DNA of 64,000 bases from the NCBI GenBank assembly GCA_963728825.1, contig CAVSLA010000003.1:319791-383790 (forward strand), in the 5' to 3' direction. The position numbers and the translations under genes are program-made. This stretch comes from CAVREM01 sp963728825 (lineage in GTDB: Bacteria; Acidobacteriota; Vicinamibacteria; Vicinamibacterales; CAVVIG01). The notes below the pieces were generated by a model, which was given only the letters and a program-made list of their open reading frames with translations, was not told the DNA's origin and did not search any database. The stretch's first letter is position 1, and every line of letters starts with the position of its first letter. Shown here piece by piece: positions 49,771 to 57,480 of this stretch.

Positions 49771-49843
49771 AGGCGCGTAGCTCAGAGGTTAGAGCGCCTG
49801 CTTGACACGCAGGAGGTCGGTGGTTCGAGTCCACCCGTGCCTA
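49771..49843 (+). tRNA. tRNA-Val (GAC)
   Basis: A 73-base cloverleaf. The acceptor stem pairs AGGCGCG with CGTGCCT, the D stem is GCTC/GAGC, the anticodon stem is CCTGC/GCAGG with loop TTGACAC (anticodon GAC), and the T arm has GGTTCGAGTCC. The discriminator base is A. CCA is not encoded. A -10-like TATACT lies 38 bases upstream, right after the S41 gene stop. Confidence 0.95.
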
Positions 49844-49863
49844 ATCCCCGCTTCGCGTAATTC

Positions 49864-51816
49864 ATGAGTCAGATCACCGTTACCCTCCCCGACGGCTCCA
49901 GTCGGGATTTGCCCGCGGGCGCACGCGTCCGCGACGTCGCGGAATCGATCTCGCCGCGACTGGCGAAAGCCGCCCTGGCCGGAGTGGTTGACGGCAAGCT
50001 GGTCGACCTGTCGACTGCACTCGACGCGAACGCATCCGTGCGGATCGTGACCGACCAGAGCCCTGAGGCGCTCGCCCTGTACCGACACAGCGCGGCGCAT
50101 CTGCTGGCGGCCGCCGTGACGAACCTCTTCCCTGGAGTCCAGTGCGGCATCGGTCCGGCGACCGACGAAGGGTTCTTCTACGACTTCGTCGTGCCGCGGC
50201 CGTTCGTGCCCGAAGATCTCGACGCCATCGAACAAAAGATGCGAGAGCTCGCCGGCGCCGATCTCGTCTACGAGCGTCAGTTGTGGCCGCGCGACGAGGC
50301 GAAGCGGTTTTTCGGCAGCCGCGGCGAGCCGCTCAAGGTGCAGTTGATCGACGAGAAGACCGAAGGTCAGCGCGAAGTCTCCTGCTACACCATCAAGGAC
50401 AAGGAGACCTTCATCGACTTCTGCGTCGGCCCGCATGTGCCGTCGACCGGCCGGCTCAAGGCATTCAAGCTGCTCAACACCTCGAACGCCTATTGGAAGG
50501 GCGACGCGCGCAACCAGCCGATGCAGCGGATCTACGGGACCGCCTTCTTCTCGGACAAGGAGCTGAAGGCCTACCTCACGCAGATCGAAGAAGCGAAGAA
50601 GCGCGACCACCGCAAGCTCGGCAAGGAGCTCGGCCTCTTCACGTTCCACCCGTGGGCGCCGGGCGCCGCGTTCTGGCAGGACAAGGGGACGACGCTCTAC
50701 CACACTCTCGCCAACTACATGCGCGACGTGCTGCTGCCGAACGGCTACGTCGAAGTCAAGACGCCGATCATCTTCAACAAGGCGTTGTGGGAGACGTCCG
50801 GCCACTGGTCGCACTACCGGCAGAACATGTTCCAGGTCGAGGGGTCCGAGGGCGAGGAGATGGCCCTCAAGGCGATGAACTGCCCTGGGCACTACGTGCT
50901 CTACGCCAGCGAGGTCCACAGCTATCGCGAGCTGCCGATCCGGTTCCACGAACAGACCCCGCTGCACCGCAACGAGCTGGCCGGCGTGCTCTCCGGCCTC
51001 ACCCGCGTCCGGCAGTTTTCCCAGGACGACGGCCACTGCTTCGTCATGCCCGAGCAGATCGGCGAGGAGGTCGAGCGCCTGCTGAAGCTGGTGCGGCGCG
51101 TATACAGCGATCTCGGCATGACGTTCCAGCCGAAACTGGCGACACGGCCGGACGAGTATCTCGGCGAGAAGTCCACATGGGACGAGGCCGAAGCGCACCT
51201 GAAGGGCGCGCTCGACAAGGCCGGCGAGACGTACACGATCGATGCGGGCGGCGGGAACTTCTACGGGCCCAAGATCGACTTCGACGTCACCGATGCGATC
51301 GGCCGGAAATGGCAGTGCGCGACGATTCAGCTCGACTACCAGATGCCCGAGCGGTTCGACCTGAAGTACGTCGGCGCCGATAACTCGGAGCATCGTGTCG
51401 TGGTCATCCACCGGGCGATTTTCGGCAGCTTCGAACGGTTCATCGCCATTCTGATCGAGCACTACGCAGGAGCGTTCCCGTTGTGGCTCGCGCCGGTGCA
51501 GGCGATCGTCCTGCCGATCTCGGATCGGCATCTCGAGTACGGGGCATCGGTCCGCGATCGCCTCAAGGCGGCCGGCCTGCGCGCCGAGCTCGACGAACGC
51601 CAGGAAAAGATCGGTTATAAGATTCGGGAAGCGCAGCTGCAGAAAGTGCCGTACATGCTCGTCGTCGGCGACCGGGAGGCGGCCGACGGCACGGTGTCGG
51701 TGCGGACTCGAAAGGGCGGCGACCAGGGGTCGCAGGCGTTGCAGTTGTTCATCGACCGGGCGCTCGTCGAGATCCGGGAACGGGTCGTCGACGCGGGCCA
51801 GGACGCGGCGGCTTAA
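49864..51816 (+). CDS. thrS: Threonyl-tRNA synthetase
   Basis: A 650-residue class II synthetase that charges tRNA-Thr. It has the N-terminal TGS domain (VTLPDGSSRDLPAGARVRDVAESI) and an editing domain with HSAAHLLAAAV and FIDFCVGPHVPST. The catalytic core is MNCPGHYVLYASEVHSYRELPIRFHE plus TRVRQFSQDDGHCFV, with the anticodon-binding domain at the C-terminus. The N-terminal zinc ligands are visible. It heads the thrS-infC-rpmI-rplT-pheS-pheT run, an ancient gene order. Confidence 0.98.
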   Translation: MSQITVTLPDGSSRDLPAGARVRDVAESISPRLAKAALAGVVDGKLVDLSTALDANASVRIVTDQSPEALALYRHSAAHLLAAAVTNLFPGVQCGIGPATDEGFFYDFVVPRPFVPEDLDAIEQKMRELAGADLVYERQLWPRDEAKRFFGSRGEPLKVQLIDEKTEGQREVSCYTIKDKETFIDFCVGPHVPSTGRLKAFKLLNTSNAYWKGDARNQPMQRIYGTAFFSDKELKAYLTQIEEAKKRDHRKLGKELGLFTFHPWAPGAAFWQDKGTTLYHTLANYMRDVLLPNGYVEVKTPIIFNKALWETSGHWSHYRQNMFQVEGSEGEEMALKAMNCPGHYVLYASEVHSYRELPIRFHEQTPLHRNELAGVLSGLTRVRQFSQDDGHCFVMPEQIGEEVERLLKLVRRVYSDLGMTFQPKLATRPDEYLGEKSTWDEAEAHLKGALDKAGETYTIDAGGGNFYGPKIDFDVTDAIGRKWQCATIQLDYQMPERFDLKYVGADNSEHRVVVIHRAIFGSFERFIAILIEHYAGAFPLWLAPVQAIVLPISDRHLEYGASVRDRLKAAGLRAELDERQEKIGYKIREAQLQKVPYMLVVGDREAADGTVSVRTRKGGDQGSQALQLFIDRALVEIRERVVDAGQDAAA

Positions 51817-51821
51817 TTTTT

Positions 51822-51835
51822 AGGAGGCTCTTATC
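51822..51835 (+). promoter_or_regulatory. Shine-Dalgarno and ATC start of infC
   Basis: AGGAGG at 51822-51827 is followed by five bases and ATC at 51833-51835. Translation from that ATC gives the complete conserved N-terminal domain of IF-3. The only in-frame ATG (51941) is 36 codons later and would remove half of the N-terminal domain. Rare AUU/AUC starts are known for infC and allow IF-3 to limit its own synthesis. Confidence 0.75.
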
Positions 51836-52408
51836 GCTTTCGACAGATCACCTCGGAGAGACGACCGCGTCCGCGTCAACGAACGGATTCGCGTCCGCGA
51901 GATCCGCGTCATCGACGATACCGGGCAGCAGCTCGGGATCATGCCGCCGCCGCAAGCGCTGGCCATCGCGAAGCAGAAAGGACTGGACCTGGTGGAAATC
52001 TCGCCCACCGCGGTCCCGCCGGTCTGCCGCATCATGGATTTCGGGAAGTACCAGTACCAGGAGCAGAAGCGCGCGCGCGAGGCCCGGCGGCACCAGAAGG
52101 TGATCGAGGTCAAGGAGATCAAGTTCCGACCCAAGGTCGACGAGCACGACTATCAGTTCAAGAAGAAGCACATCGAGCGCTTCCTCGAGGAGGGCGACAA
52201 GGTCAAGGCGACGATCTTCTTCCGCGGCCGCGAGATGGCGCATCCGGAGATTGGCCGTCGCATCCTCGAGCGGCTGGTGCAGGACCTGGCGGAGGTGGCC
52301 GTCGCCGAGTCGATGCCGCGCATGGAAGGCAACCAGATGCACACGATTCTGTCGCGCCGGCCGCAGGGCGGCAGCCGGCCCAAGCCGGCGGCGACCCCGG
52401 CCCGATGA
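51833..52408 (+). CDS. infC: Translation initiation factor IF-3
   Basis: A 191-residue factor that binds the 30S subunit and proofreads start codon choice. Its first residues are IAFDRSPRRDDRVRVNERIRVREIRVIDDTG, then GLDLVEISPTAVPPVCRIMDFGKYQYQEQKR. The C-terminal domain has EIKFRPKVDEHDYQFKKKHIERFLEEGDKVKATIFFRGRE and FEGR-like RMEGNQM. An ATC start is proposed because it follows a strong AGGAGG site. The gene lies between thrS and rpmI, its standard place. Confidence 0.95.
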   Translation: MAFDRSPRRDDRVRVNERIRVREIRVIDDTGQQLGIMPPPQALAIAKQKGLDLVEISPTAVPPVCRIMDFGKYQYQEQKRAREARRHQKVIEVKEIKFRPKVDEHDYQFKKKHIERFLEEGDKVKATIFFRGREMAHPEIGRRILERLVQDLAEVAVAESMPRMEGNQMHTILSRRPQGGSRPKPAATPAR

Positions 52409-52431
52409 CGATGAAGGTCTGGTTTCCTCTC

Positions 52432-52470
52432 TCCTTTGTGTCCTTTGTGTCCTTGGTGTCCTTTGTGATT
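52432..52470. repeat. CCTTTGTGT 9-mer tandem array
   Basis: About four units of a 9-base repeat, CCTTTGTGT with one CCTTGGTGT variant, lie between infC and rpmI. They are pyrimidine-rich on the plus strand and end 30 bases before the rpmI ATG. They occupy the site where many bacteria have regulatory structures for L35/L20 control. Confidence 0.85.
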
Positions 52471-52499
52471 AAGCGGAGTTCGACCAGCGGAGAATCCCG

Positions 52500-52697
52500 A
52501 TGCCGAAACTGAAAACACACCGCGGCGCGGCCAAGCGCTTCAAGCGGACCAAGACCGGAAAGTTCCTCAGGAGCAAGGCGTTCAAGCAGCACATCCTGAG
52601 CAGCAAGACGACCAAACGGAAGCGGGCGCTCCGCGGAACGACCGTGGTGGCCGATGTGGATGCCGCGAAGCTGGCGCGGATGCTTCCATATAAATGA
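52500..52697 (+). CDS. rpmI: 50S ribosomal protein L35
   Basis: A 65-residue basic protein starting MPKLKTHRGAAKRFKRTKTGK, with the C-terminal KRALRGTTVVADVDAAKLARMLPYK, the full family length. A GGAG sequence lies seven bases before the ATG (after GACCAGC). Assembles into the 50S subunit. Confidence 0.98.
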   Translation: MPKLKTHRGAAKRFKRTKTGKFLRSKAFKQHILSSKTTKRKRALRGTTVVADVDAAKLARMLPYK

Positions 52698-52716
52698 AGT
52701 ACAAGGATTGTAGAAA

Positions 52717-53088
52717 ATGCCGCGAGTAAAAAGAGGAACGGTTCGCCGCGCCAAGCGTAAGAAGCTGCTCGGCCTGGCGAAGGGCTACTTCGCCAACAAA
52801 AGCAAGCTGTATCGCGCCGCGAAGGAATCGGTCGATACCGCGTTGAAGTACGCGTTCGTCGGACGCCGCCGCAAGAAGCGCGACTTCCGACGACTCTGGG
52901 TGGTGCGGATCAATGCCGCCGCCCGCGAGCACGGGCTCACCTACGGGCAGTTGATCAACGGCCTCAAGAACGCCGGCGTGACGCTCGACCGCAAGAGCCT
53001 CTCGGAGCTCGCCGTCTCGAGCCCCGCGGCCTTTGCCTCGCTCGCCCAGACGGCCAAAGCGAACGCAAAGACGTCGGCTCGCGCATAG
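52717..53088 (+). CDS. rplT: 50S ribosomal protein L20
   Basis: A 123-residue basic protein: MPRVKRGTVRRAKRKKLLGLAKGYF at the start, LWVVRINAAAREHGLTYGQLINGLKNAGVTLDRKSLSELA in the C-terminal half. It initiates 50S assembly and in some bacteria represses its own operon. The spacing of 19 bases after rpmI is normal. Confidence 0.98.
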   Translation: MPRVKRGTVRRAKRKKLLGLAKGYFANKSKLYRAAKESVDTALKYAFVGRRRKKRDFRRLWVVRINAAAREHGLTYGQLINGLKNAGVTLDRKSLSELAVSSPAAFASLAQTAKANAKTSARA

Positions 53089-53167
53089 AGTCATCAGTCG
53101 ACAGTCGACAGTCACCAGTCGAGGATCGACTGATGACTGACGACTGATGACTGACGACTGCCGACTG
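53089..53167. repeat. CAGTCGA 7-mer inverted array between rplT and pheS
   Basis: A left half in CAGTCGA orientation and a right half reading GACTGACGACTGATG, the reverse complement, so the whole 79 bases can fold into a long hairpin with a CGAGGATCG-like centre. It lies directly after the rplT stop and ends at the TTG start of pheS. Confidence 0.9.
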
Positions 53168-53168
53168 T

Positions 53169-54272
53169 TTGGCTGCCGTGTCCTCAAACCTCCCCACCAC
53201 CGATTCGGTTCAGGCGCAGATCGCCGCTTTCGAAATCGATCTCGCCGCGGCGCCGTCGCTGCGCGACGCACAGTCGGTCCGCGACAAATACCTTGGCCGC
53301 AAAAACAGCGTCGTCGCGTCGTGGATGCAGCTGATTGCCAGCGCCCCGGCCGAGCAGAAGAAGAACATCGGCCGGCTTGGCAATGAGCTGAAGCAGGCGA
53401 TCGAAGAGCGCTGGGGGCGGTATCTGGAATCCGCCGCTGCCGTGGCTCCGCCTCGCGACGCGGTCGACGTCACGCTGCCGGGCCGCGCCCCGGGACTGGG
53501 GCACCGCCATCCTCTGACCATCGTCCGCGACCGGCTGGAAGAGATCTTCACGCGGATGGGCTTCGCGATCGTCGACGGCCCCGAGGTCGAAGACGAATGG
53601 CACTGTTTCGATGCGTTGAACATGCCGGCCGAGCATCCTGCTCGCGACATGCAGGACACGCTCTATCTGACGACGCCGATCAAGGGCGAAAGCGGCCGGC
53701 CCGACGACCTGCGCACGCTGTTGCGCACCCACACCTCGGCGGTGCAGATCCGCTACATGGAGACGCATCAACCGCCCATCCGGATCGTCGTCCCCGGGCG
53801 GGTCTACCGCCGCGACGATCTCGACCTGACCCACTCCCCCGCTTTCAGCCAGGTCGAGGCGCTGGTGGTTGGAGAGGGAATTTCGCTCGCTCACCTGAAA
53901 GGAACGCTGCTGGCGTTCGTCCGCGAGATGTTCTCGCCAAAGTCAGGGGTCCGCTTCCGGCCGAGCTTCTTCCCCTACACCGAGCCGAGCGCCGAAATCG
54001 ACATCAGCTGCTGGCAGTGCGACGGCGCAGGATGCCAGATGTGCAAGAAGACCGGCTGGATCGAAGTGGGCGGATGCGGGATGGTCCATCCAGCCGTCTT
54101 CGAATCGGTCGGATACGACGCCGAGCGCTACACCGGCTTCGCGTGGGGCCTGGGAATCGAGCGGATTGCCATCCTGCGGCACCAGGTGAGTGACATCCGG
54201 TTGTTCTACGAGAACGATCTGCGGTTTCTCGAGCAGTTCCCGGACCTGAGCAGCCAAGAAGACACGAAATAA
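53169..54272 (+). CDS. pheS: Phenylalanyl-tRNA synthetase alpha subunit
   Basis: A 367-residue subunit with an N-terminal coiled coil and a catalytic class II core. GMDVTLPGR-like VDVTLPGRAPGLGHRHPL, HPARDMQDTLYL, LLRTHTSAVQIRYM and FGWGLGIERI (here FAWGLGIERIAILRH) are present. CDGAGCQMCKKTGWIEVGGCG is an additional Cys cluster. The start is TTG 53169 or GTG 53178, both touching the upstream repeat array. Works as alpha2beta2 with PheT. Confidence 0.96.
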   Translation: MAAVSSNLPTTDSVQAQIAAFEIDLAAAPSLRDAQSVRDKYLGRKNSVVASWMQLIASAPAEQKKNIGRLGNELKQAIEERWGRYLESAAAVAPPRDAVDVTLPGRAPGLGHRHPLTIVRDRLEEIFTRMGFAIVDGPEVEDEWHCFDALNMPAEHPARDMQDTLYLTTPIKGESGRPDDLRTLLRTHTSAVQIRYMETHQPPIRIVVPGRVYRRDDLDLTHSPAFSQVEALVVGEGISLAHLKGTLLAFVREMFSPKSGVRFRPSFFPYTEPSAEIDISCWQCDGAGCQMCKKTGWIEVGGCGMVHPAVFESVGYDAERYTGFAWGLGIERIAILRHQVSDIRLFYENDLRFLEQFPDLSSQEDTK

Positions 54273-56348
54273 ATGCGCCTCTTGCTTTCCTGGGTCCGCG
54301 ATTTCGTCGATGTCAAGGCAGCGGCTGAGGACGTTGCCGAGAAGCTGGCACTGCGCGGATTCGAGGTGGCCGCCATCGAGCCGCTCGACGACGGCGACGC
54401 CGTTATCGACTTCGAGGTCACGGCCAATCGTCCCGACTGTCTGAGCGTGATCGGATTCGCGCGCGAAATCGGCACGCTGTTCGACCTTCCGGTCCGCCAG
54501 CCGTCGACGGATCCGAACGCGCCGGTCCAGCTCGCCGCCGTGGATGTCGGGCAATCGGATCGCCTGAAAGTTGCCCTCGAGGAGGCCGAGCTCTGTCCGC
54601 GCTACGCGGCCGCCGTGGCGGACGTGACGCCGGCGACCTCGCCGGCGTGGATGACGTCGCGGCTGCAGGCGGCTGGCATCCGGCCGATCAGCCCGATCGT
54701 CGACGTCACCAATTACGTCCTGGTCGAACTCGGCCACCCGATGCACGCCTTCGATTTGGCGGCGCTCGCAGGCTCCGAGCTGAAGATTCGACGCGCGGCA
54801 AGCGGGGAAACCATCAGGACGCTCGACGGCGGGCAGCGGAAGCTCGACCCCGACATGCTGGTGATCGCCGACGGCGCACGTCCGCAGGCGATTGCCGGCG
54901 TCATGGGCGGCGCGGAGTCCGAGGTCTCGACCGGCACGCGGGTCATCGCACTCGAAAGCGCGTACTTCAAACCGGCATCGGTCCGGAAAACCAGCAAGCG
55001 GCTGGGACTCAAGACCGAAGCCTCGTCGCGCTTCGAGCGGGGTGCCGATGTCAACGCGCCCGTTCTCGCCATTCAGCGGGCCATCGCCTTGATGCAGAAA
55101 ATCGGCGCCGGCCGGCCGGCCGGAGCGGTGATCGATTGCTATCCGGTCGTCCGCGGTCCGAATGCCCTTCGGCTCAGACGGCCGCGGCTCGAACTGCTGC
55201 TCGGAATGACGGTTCCCGATCGCGAGGTCGAGCGGATTCTCCGAAGCCTTGGCCTGATCGTAACGGCCGCTGGCGATCGCTGGGACGTGGTTGCGCCAAC
55301 GTTCCGGGTGGACCTGATGCGTGAGGTGGACCTGATTGAGGAAGTCGGACGCCACTACGGGTTCGAGAAGCTCGAACCTGCGTTCCCGGTCATGACGATG
55401 GCCGCCCCAGCCCCGGATGCTCGGATTGTGCGCGACCAGACGGTTCGACGCATCCTGACCGCCGCCGGGCTCTCCGAGGCGGTGACCTTCGCGATCACCG
55501 AATCGGCCGCCGTCGCGTCCTTTGCGGCGGCAGAAGGGAGCGCGGCGGTGGCGGTCGCCAACCCGCTCTCGGCCAAGTTCGATGCGCTGCGGCCGACGCT
55601 GCTGCCGGGCCTTGTCGACGCCGTGGCCCACAACCGTCGTCACGGGCGGCGGGACGTCGCGTTGTTCGAGATTGGCTCGCGCTTCACGCCGGAGGGGGAA
55701 ACGCGCGGCGTCGCATTCGCCTGGACGGGCGCCGCGACGGCGGAACACTGGTCCGGCGCGAGCCGCGAAGCCGACTTCTTCGACGTGAAAGGAATCGTCG
55801 AACGGCTGTGTGACGTCCTGGGCGTCGACGCACGCCTCGAAAGCGCCACAGCGCCGTTTCTGGTGGCGGGCCAGACGGCGGCGGTTCTCGCAGAGGACGA
55901 GCCGATCGGCTTGATGGGACTGGTCACGCCGGCGGTCGTCGAAAGCCGCGGCGCTCCCCGTCAGGACAAGGTGCTGGTCGCCGAGTTGAATCTCGATCGG
56001 ATTTCGGCGCTGGCACGACCGCGCAGCGATCTGGTGCGCGTGCTGCCGCGCTACCCGACGGTTGTCCGCGATCTCTCGGTGGTCGTGCCCAACCGCTTGC
56101 CTGCAGAAATCATTCGTGGCACCATTCACGCCGCGGCCGAGCGCGCGGGCAGCAACGCGGCGCCGCTCGGGTCGGTGATATTTTTCGATCGCTATCAGGG
56201 CAAAGGCGTCGCGGACGGATCGGTCAGCCTGTCGGTGCACCTGACGTTTCAGGCACCAGATCGGACGCTGACCGACGCAGAAGTGCAGCGCGGCGTCGAC
56301 GCGATTCTCGCCGCTCTGGTCCGCGAGCACGGCGCCGTTCAGAGATAA
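54273..56348 (+). CDS. pheT: Phenylalanyl-tRNA synthetase beta subunit, without tRNA-binding (EMAP) domain
   Basis: A 691-residue protein. It begins MRLLLSWVRDFVDVK and passes straight to IDFEVTANRPDCLSVIGFAREI, so the 110-residue OB-fold (B2) that follows residue 40 in E. coli PheT is missing. The B3/B4 editing region (MHAFDLAALAG, LDGGQRKLDPDMLVIADG) and B5 (RPRLELLLGM) remain, and it ends in an anticodon-binding-like FDX-ACB fold (PRYPTVVRDLSVVVPNRL). The gap is seamless, so probably a lineage feature. Confidence 0.95.
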   Translation: MRLLLSWVRDFVDVKAAAEDVAEKLALRGFEVAAIEPLDDGDAVIDFEVTANRPDCLSVIGFAREIGTLFDLPVRQPSTDPNAPVQLAAVDVGQSDRLKVALEEAELCPRYAAAVADVTPATSPAWMTSRLQAAGIRPISPIVDVTNYVLVELGHPMHAFDLAALAGSELKIRRAASGETIRTLDGGQRKLDPDMLVIADGARPQAIAGVMGGAESEVSTGTRVIALESAYFKPASVRKTSKRLGLKTEASSRFERGADVNAPVLAIQRAIALMQKIGAGRPAGAVIDCYPVVRGPNALRLRRPRLELLLGMTVPDREVERILRSLGLIVTAAGDRWDVVAPTFRVDLMREVDLIEEVGRHYGFEKLEPAFPVMTMAAPAPDARIVRDQTVRRILTAAGLSEAVTFAITESAAVASFAAAEGSAAVAVANPLSAKFDALRPTLLPGLVDAVAHNRRHGRRDVALFEIGSRFTPEGETRGVAFAWTGAATAEHWSGASREADFFDVKGIVERLCDVLGVDARLESATAPFLVAGQTAAVLAEDEPIGLMGLVTPAVVESRGAPRQDKVLVAELNLDRISALARPRSDLVRVLPRYPTVVRDLSVVVPNRLPAEIIRGTIHAAAERAGSNAAPLGSVIFFDRYQGKGVADGSVSLSVHLTFQAPDRTLTDAEVQRGVDAILAALVREHGAVQR

Positions 56349-56386
56349 CGCGTCGGGGGCAGATCCCGCGTTTTGGGAATAACTAT

Positions 56387-56671
56387 ATGGCACCCACAAA
56401 GACAGCGACCCGTGGTATCGAGCTCGAGCCAATCGACCGGCTCGAGGACAAACTCAAGCGGCTGGTGAGCATGGTCGAGCGGATGCAGGGCGATCAGGCG
56501 CGCGCGGCCGAGGAAAACCAGCGGCTGACCCGCGAGCTCGACGCGATGCGCGCGCGGCTGGCGACGAGCGATTCGCTGTCGAGCGAGGTCTCGTCGCTCA
56601 AGGAAGAGCGCGACGTGATTCGGGCGCGGGTCGGCGAGATGCTCGACCAGCTCGAAGCACTCAATCTGTGA
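56387..56671 (+). CDS. Coiled-coil protein, ZapB-like
   Basis: A 94-residue, almost entirely coiled-coil protein with IDRLEDKLKRLVSMVERMQGDQ and SSEVSSLKEERDVIRARVGEMLDQLEAL. Position immediately upstream of zapA and length fit the Z-ring-associated coiled-coil ZapB, though the sequence itself gives no specific signature. It probably bundles the division ring together with ZapA. Confidence 0.7.
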   Translation: MAPTKTATRGIELEPIDRLEDKLKRLVSMVERMQGDQARAAEENQRLTRELDAMRARLATSDSLSSEVSSLKEERDVIRARVGEMLDQLEALNL

Positions 56672-56673
56672 AG

Positions 56674-56768
56674 CAGTCGACAGTCGTCAGTCGACAGTCG
56701 CCGACTGACGAGGACTGCCGAACCGGCGACCGAGGACTGAGGACTGACGACTGAGGACTGATGACTGA
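56674..56768. repeat. CAGTCGA 7-mer inverted array before zapA
   Basis: CAGTCGACAGTCGTC units on the left and GACTGAGGACTGACG units on the right face each other around a CGACTGACGAGG core, so the tract can fold back on itself. The right end reads TGATGACTGATT: the zapA ATG and its second and third codons are repeat sequence. Confidence 0.9.
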
Positions 56769-57054
56769 TTCCGGCCGCGTCATTCCCGTCGAGATCCACG
56801 GACAGCGCTATCCAATCCGGAGTGTGCTCGAGCCCGAATACGTCGCCCGTCTGGCTGCCTACGTCGACGAGAAGATCCGCGCAGCCGCGGACACGACGCC
56901 GACCGGCGACTCGCTGCGGCTCGCCGTCCTGGCGGCGCTGAACATCGCCGACGAGCTCTTTCGCTGCAAGGACACCAACCAGAAACGCGACGGCCAGCTC
57001 GCGGAGCGCGCCGGCGAGCTCGAACGCCTGCTCGATCGCGTGCTCATGGCCTGA
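56761..57054 (+). CDS. zapA: Cell division protein ZapA
   Basis: A 97-residue protein with VIPVEIHGQRYPIRSVLEPEYVARLAAYVDEKIR, the characteristic N-terminal head, and a C-terminal coiled coil ending ELERLLDRVLMA. It cross-links FtsZ filaments. It lies downstream of a coiled-coil gene and upstream of a 6S RNA, an arrangement seen in many bacteria. Its ATG is supplied by the repeat array, and the first three residues MTD are repeat-coded. Confidence 0.93.
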   Translation: MTDSGRVIPVEIHGQRYPIRSVLEPEYVARLAAYVDEKIRAAADTTPTGDSLRLAVLAALNIADELFRCKDTNQKRDGQLAERAGELERLLDRVLMA

Positions 57055-57072
57055 AGTCCAGCGGGGCGAACT

Positions 57073-57093
57073 GGCGGACCTAAGAGGTCCGCC
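57073..57093. repeat. GGCGGACCT-type palindrome after zapA
   Basis: A perfect nine-base arm palindrome (GGCGGACCT / AGGTCCGCC, AAG loop) with a CCTACGTGCGTAA tail, 19 bases after the zapA stop and 90 bases before the predicted 6S RNA. May act as a processing or termination hairpin. Confidence 0.85.
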
Positions 57094-57164
57094 CTACGTG
57101 CGTAACAGGCTGCCGCGCCGTAGCTCGCGAAGCGAGCGAAGGCGGGTGTGCTAAGATCCCTTCA

Positions 57165-57350
57165 GGTTTTTGAGTTCCCTGCTTTGCTCGTGATGGCGGC
57201 AGGCTCGTTTGAGCCAACGTTCCATCTAAGTGAGTCGCGACGCCGCGTGGTGTGCATGCCTCTGTCAGAGGAAGCCTGAAGCGCGGCTTATTGCAGCGGT
57301 TCCACCTGCTTACGCAGGTTCATCGACCTCCCCACACGGCAAAGCGGGGC
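57165..57350 (+). ncRNA. ssrS: 6S RNA
   Basis: About 185 bases directly after zapA, the classic 6S position. A closing stem pairs CCCTGCTTTGC (57177-57187) with GCAAAGCGGGG (57340-57350). The middle holds a large unpaired region, and a GAAGCCTGAAGC...AGCGGTTCCACCTGC...GCAGGTTCA stretch resembles E. coli 6S. A -10-like TAAGAT at 57152-57157 lies upstream, and a T-rich tail follows. 6S RNA binds the sigma-70 holoenzyme in stationary phase. The exact ends are estimated. The 57351-57480 remainder up to rny holds nothing I can identify. Confidence 0.8.
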
Positions 57351-57480
57351 CTTTCGTTTTCGCACCCTCCTCGTACTCTCGGTGATCGCGGGCTGAACGA
57401 AAACCCGCGCGGGACGCACCTGAAAGGACGTCACGCGTGTTGCCATATCTCGGGTACTGGTCAATGTCCTGATCACCCTG

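Noticed and set aside
49571..49834. Minus-strand frame with a DSNHRPPACQAG-like N-terminus
   Set aside because: It is the antisense of tRNA-Val and the end of the S41 gene, a well-known false gene pattern.
53089..53167. CRISPR array (regular repeats near rplT and at 56674)
   Set aside because: Units are only 7 bases, there are no unique spacers of constant length, and no cas gene is present.
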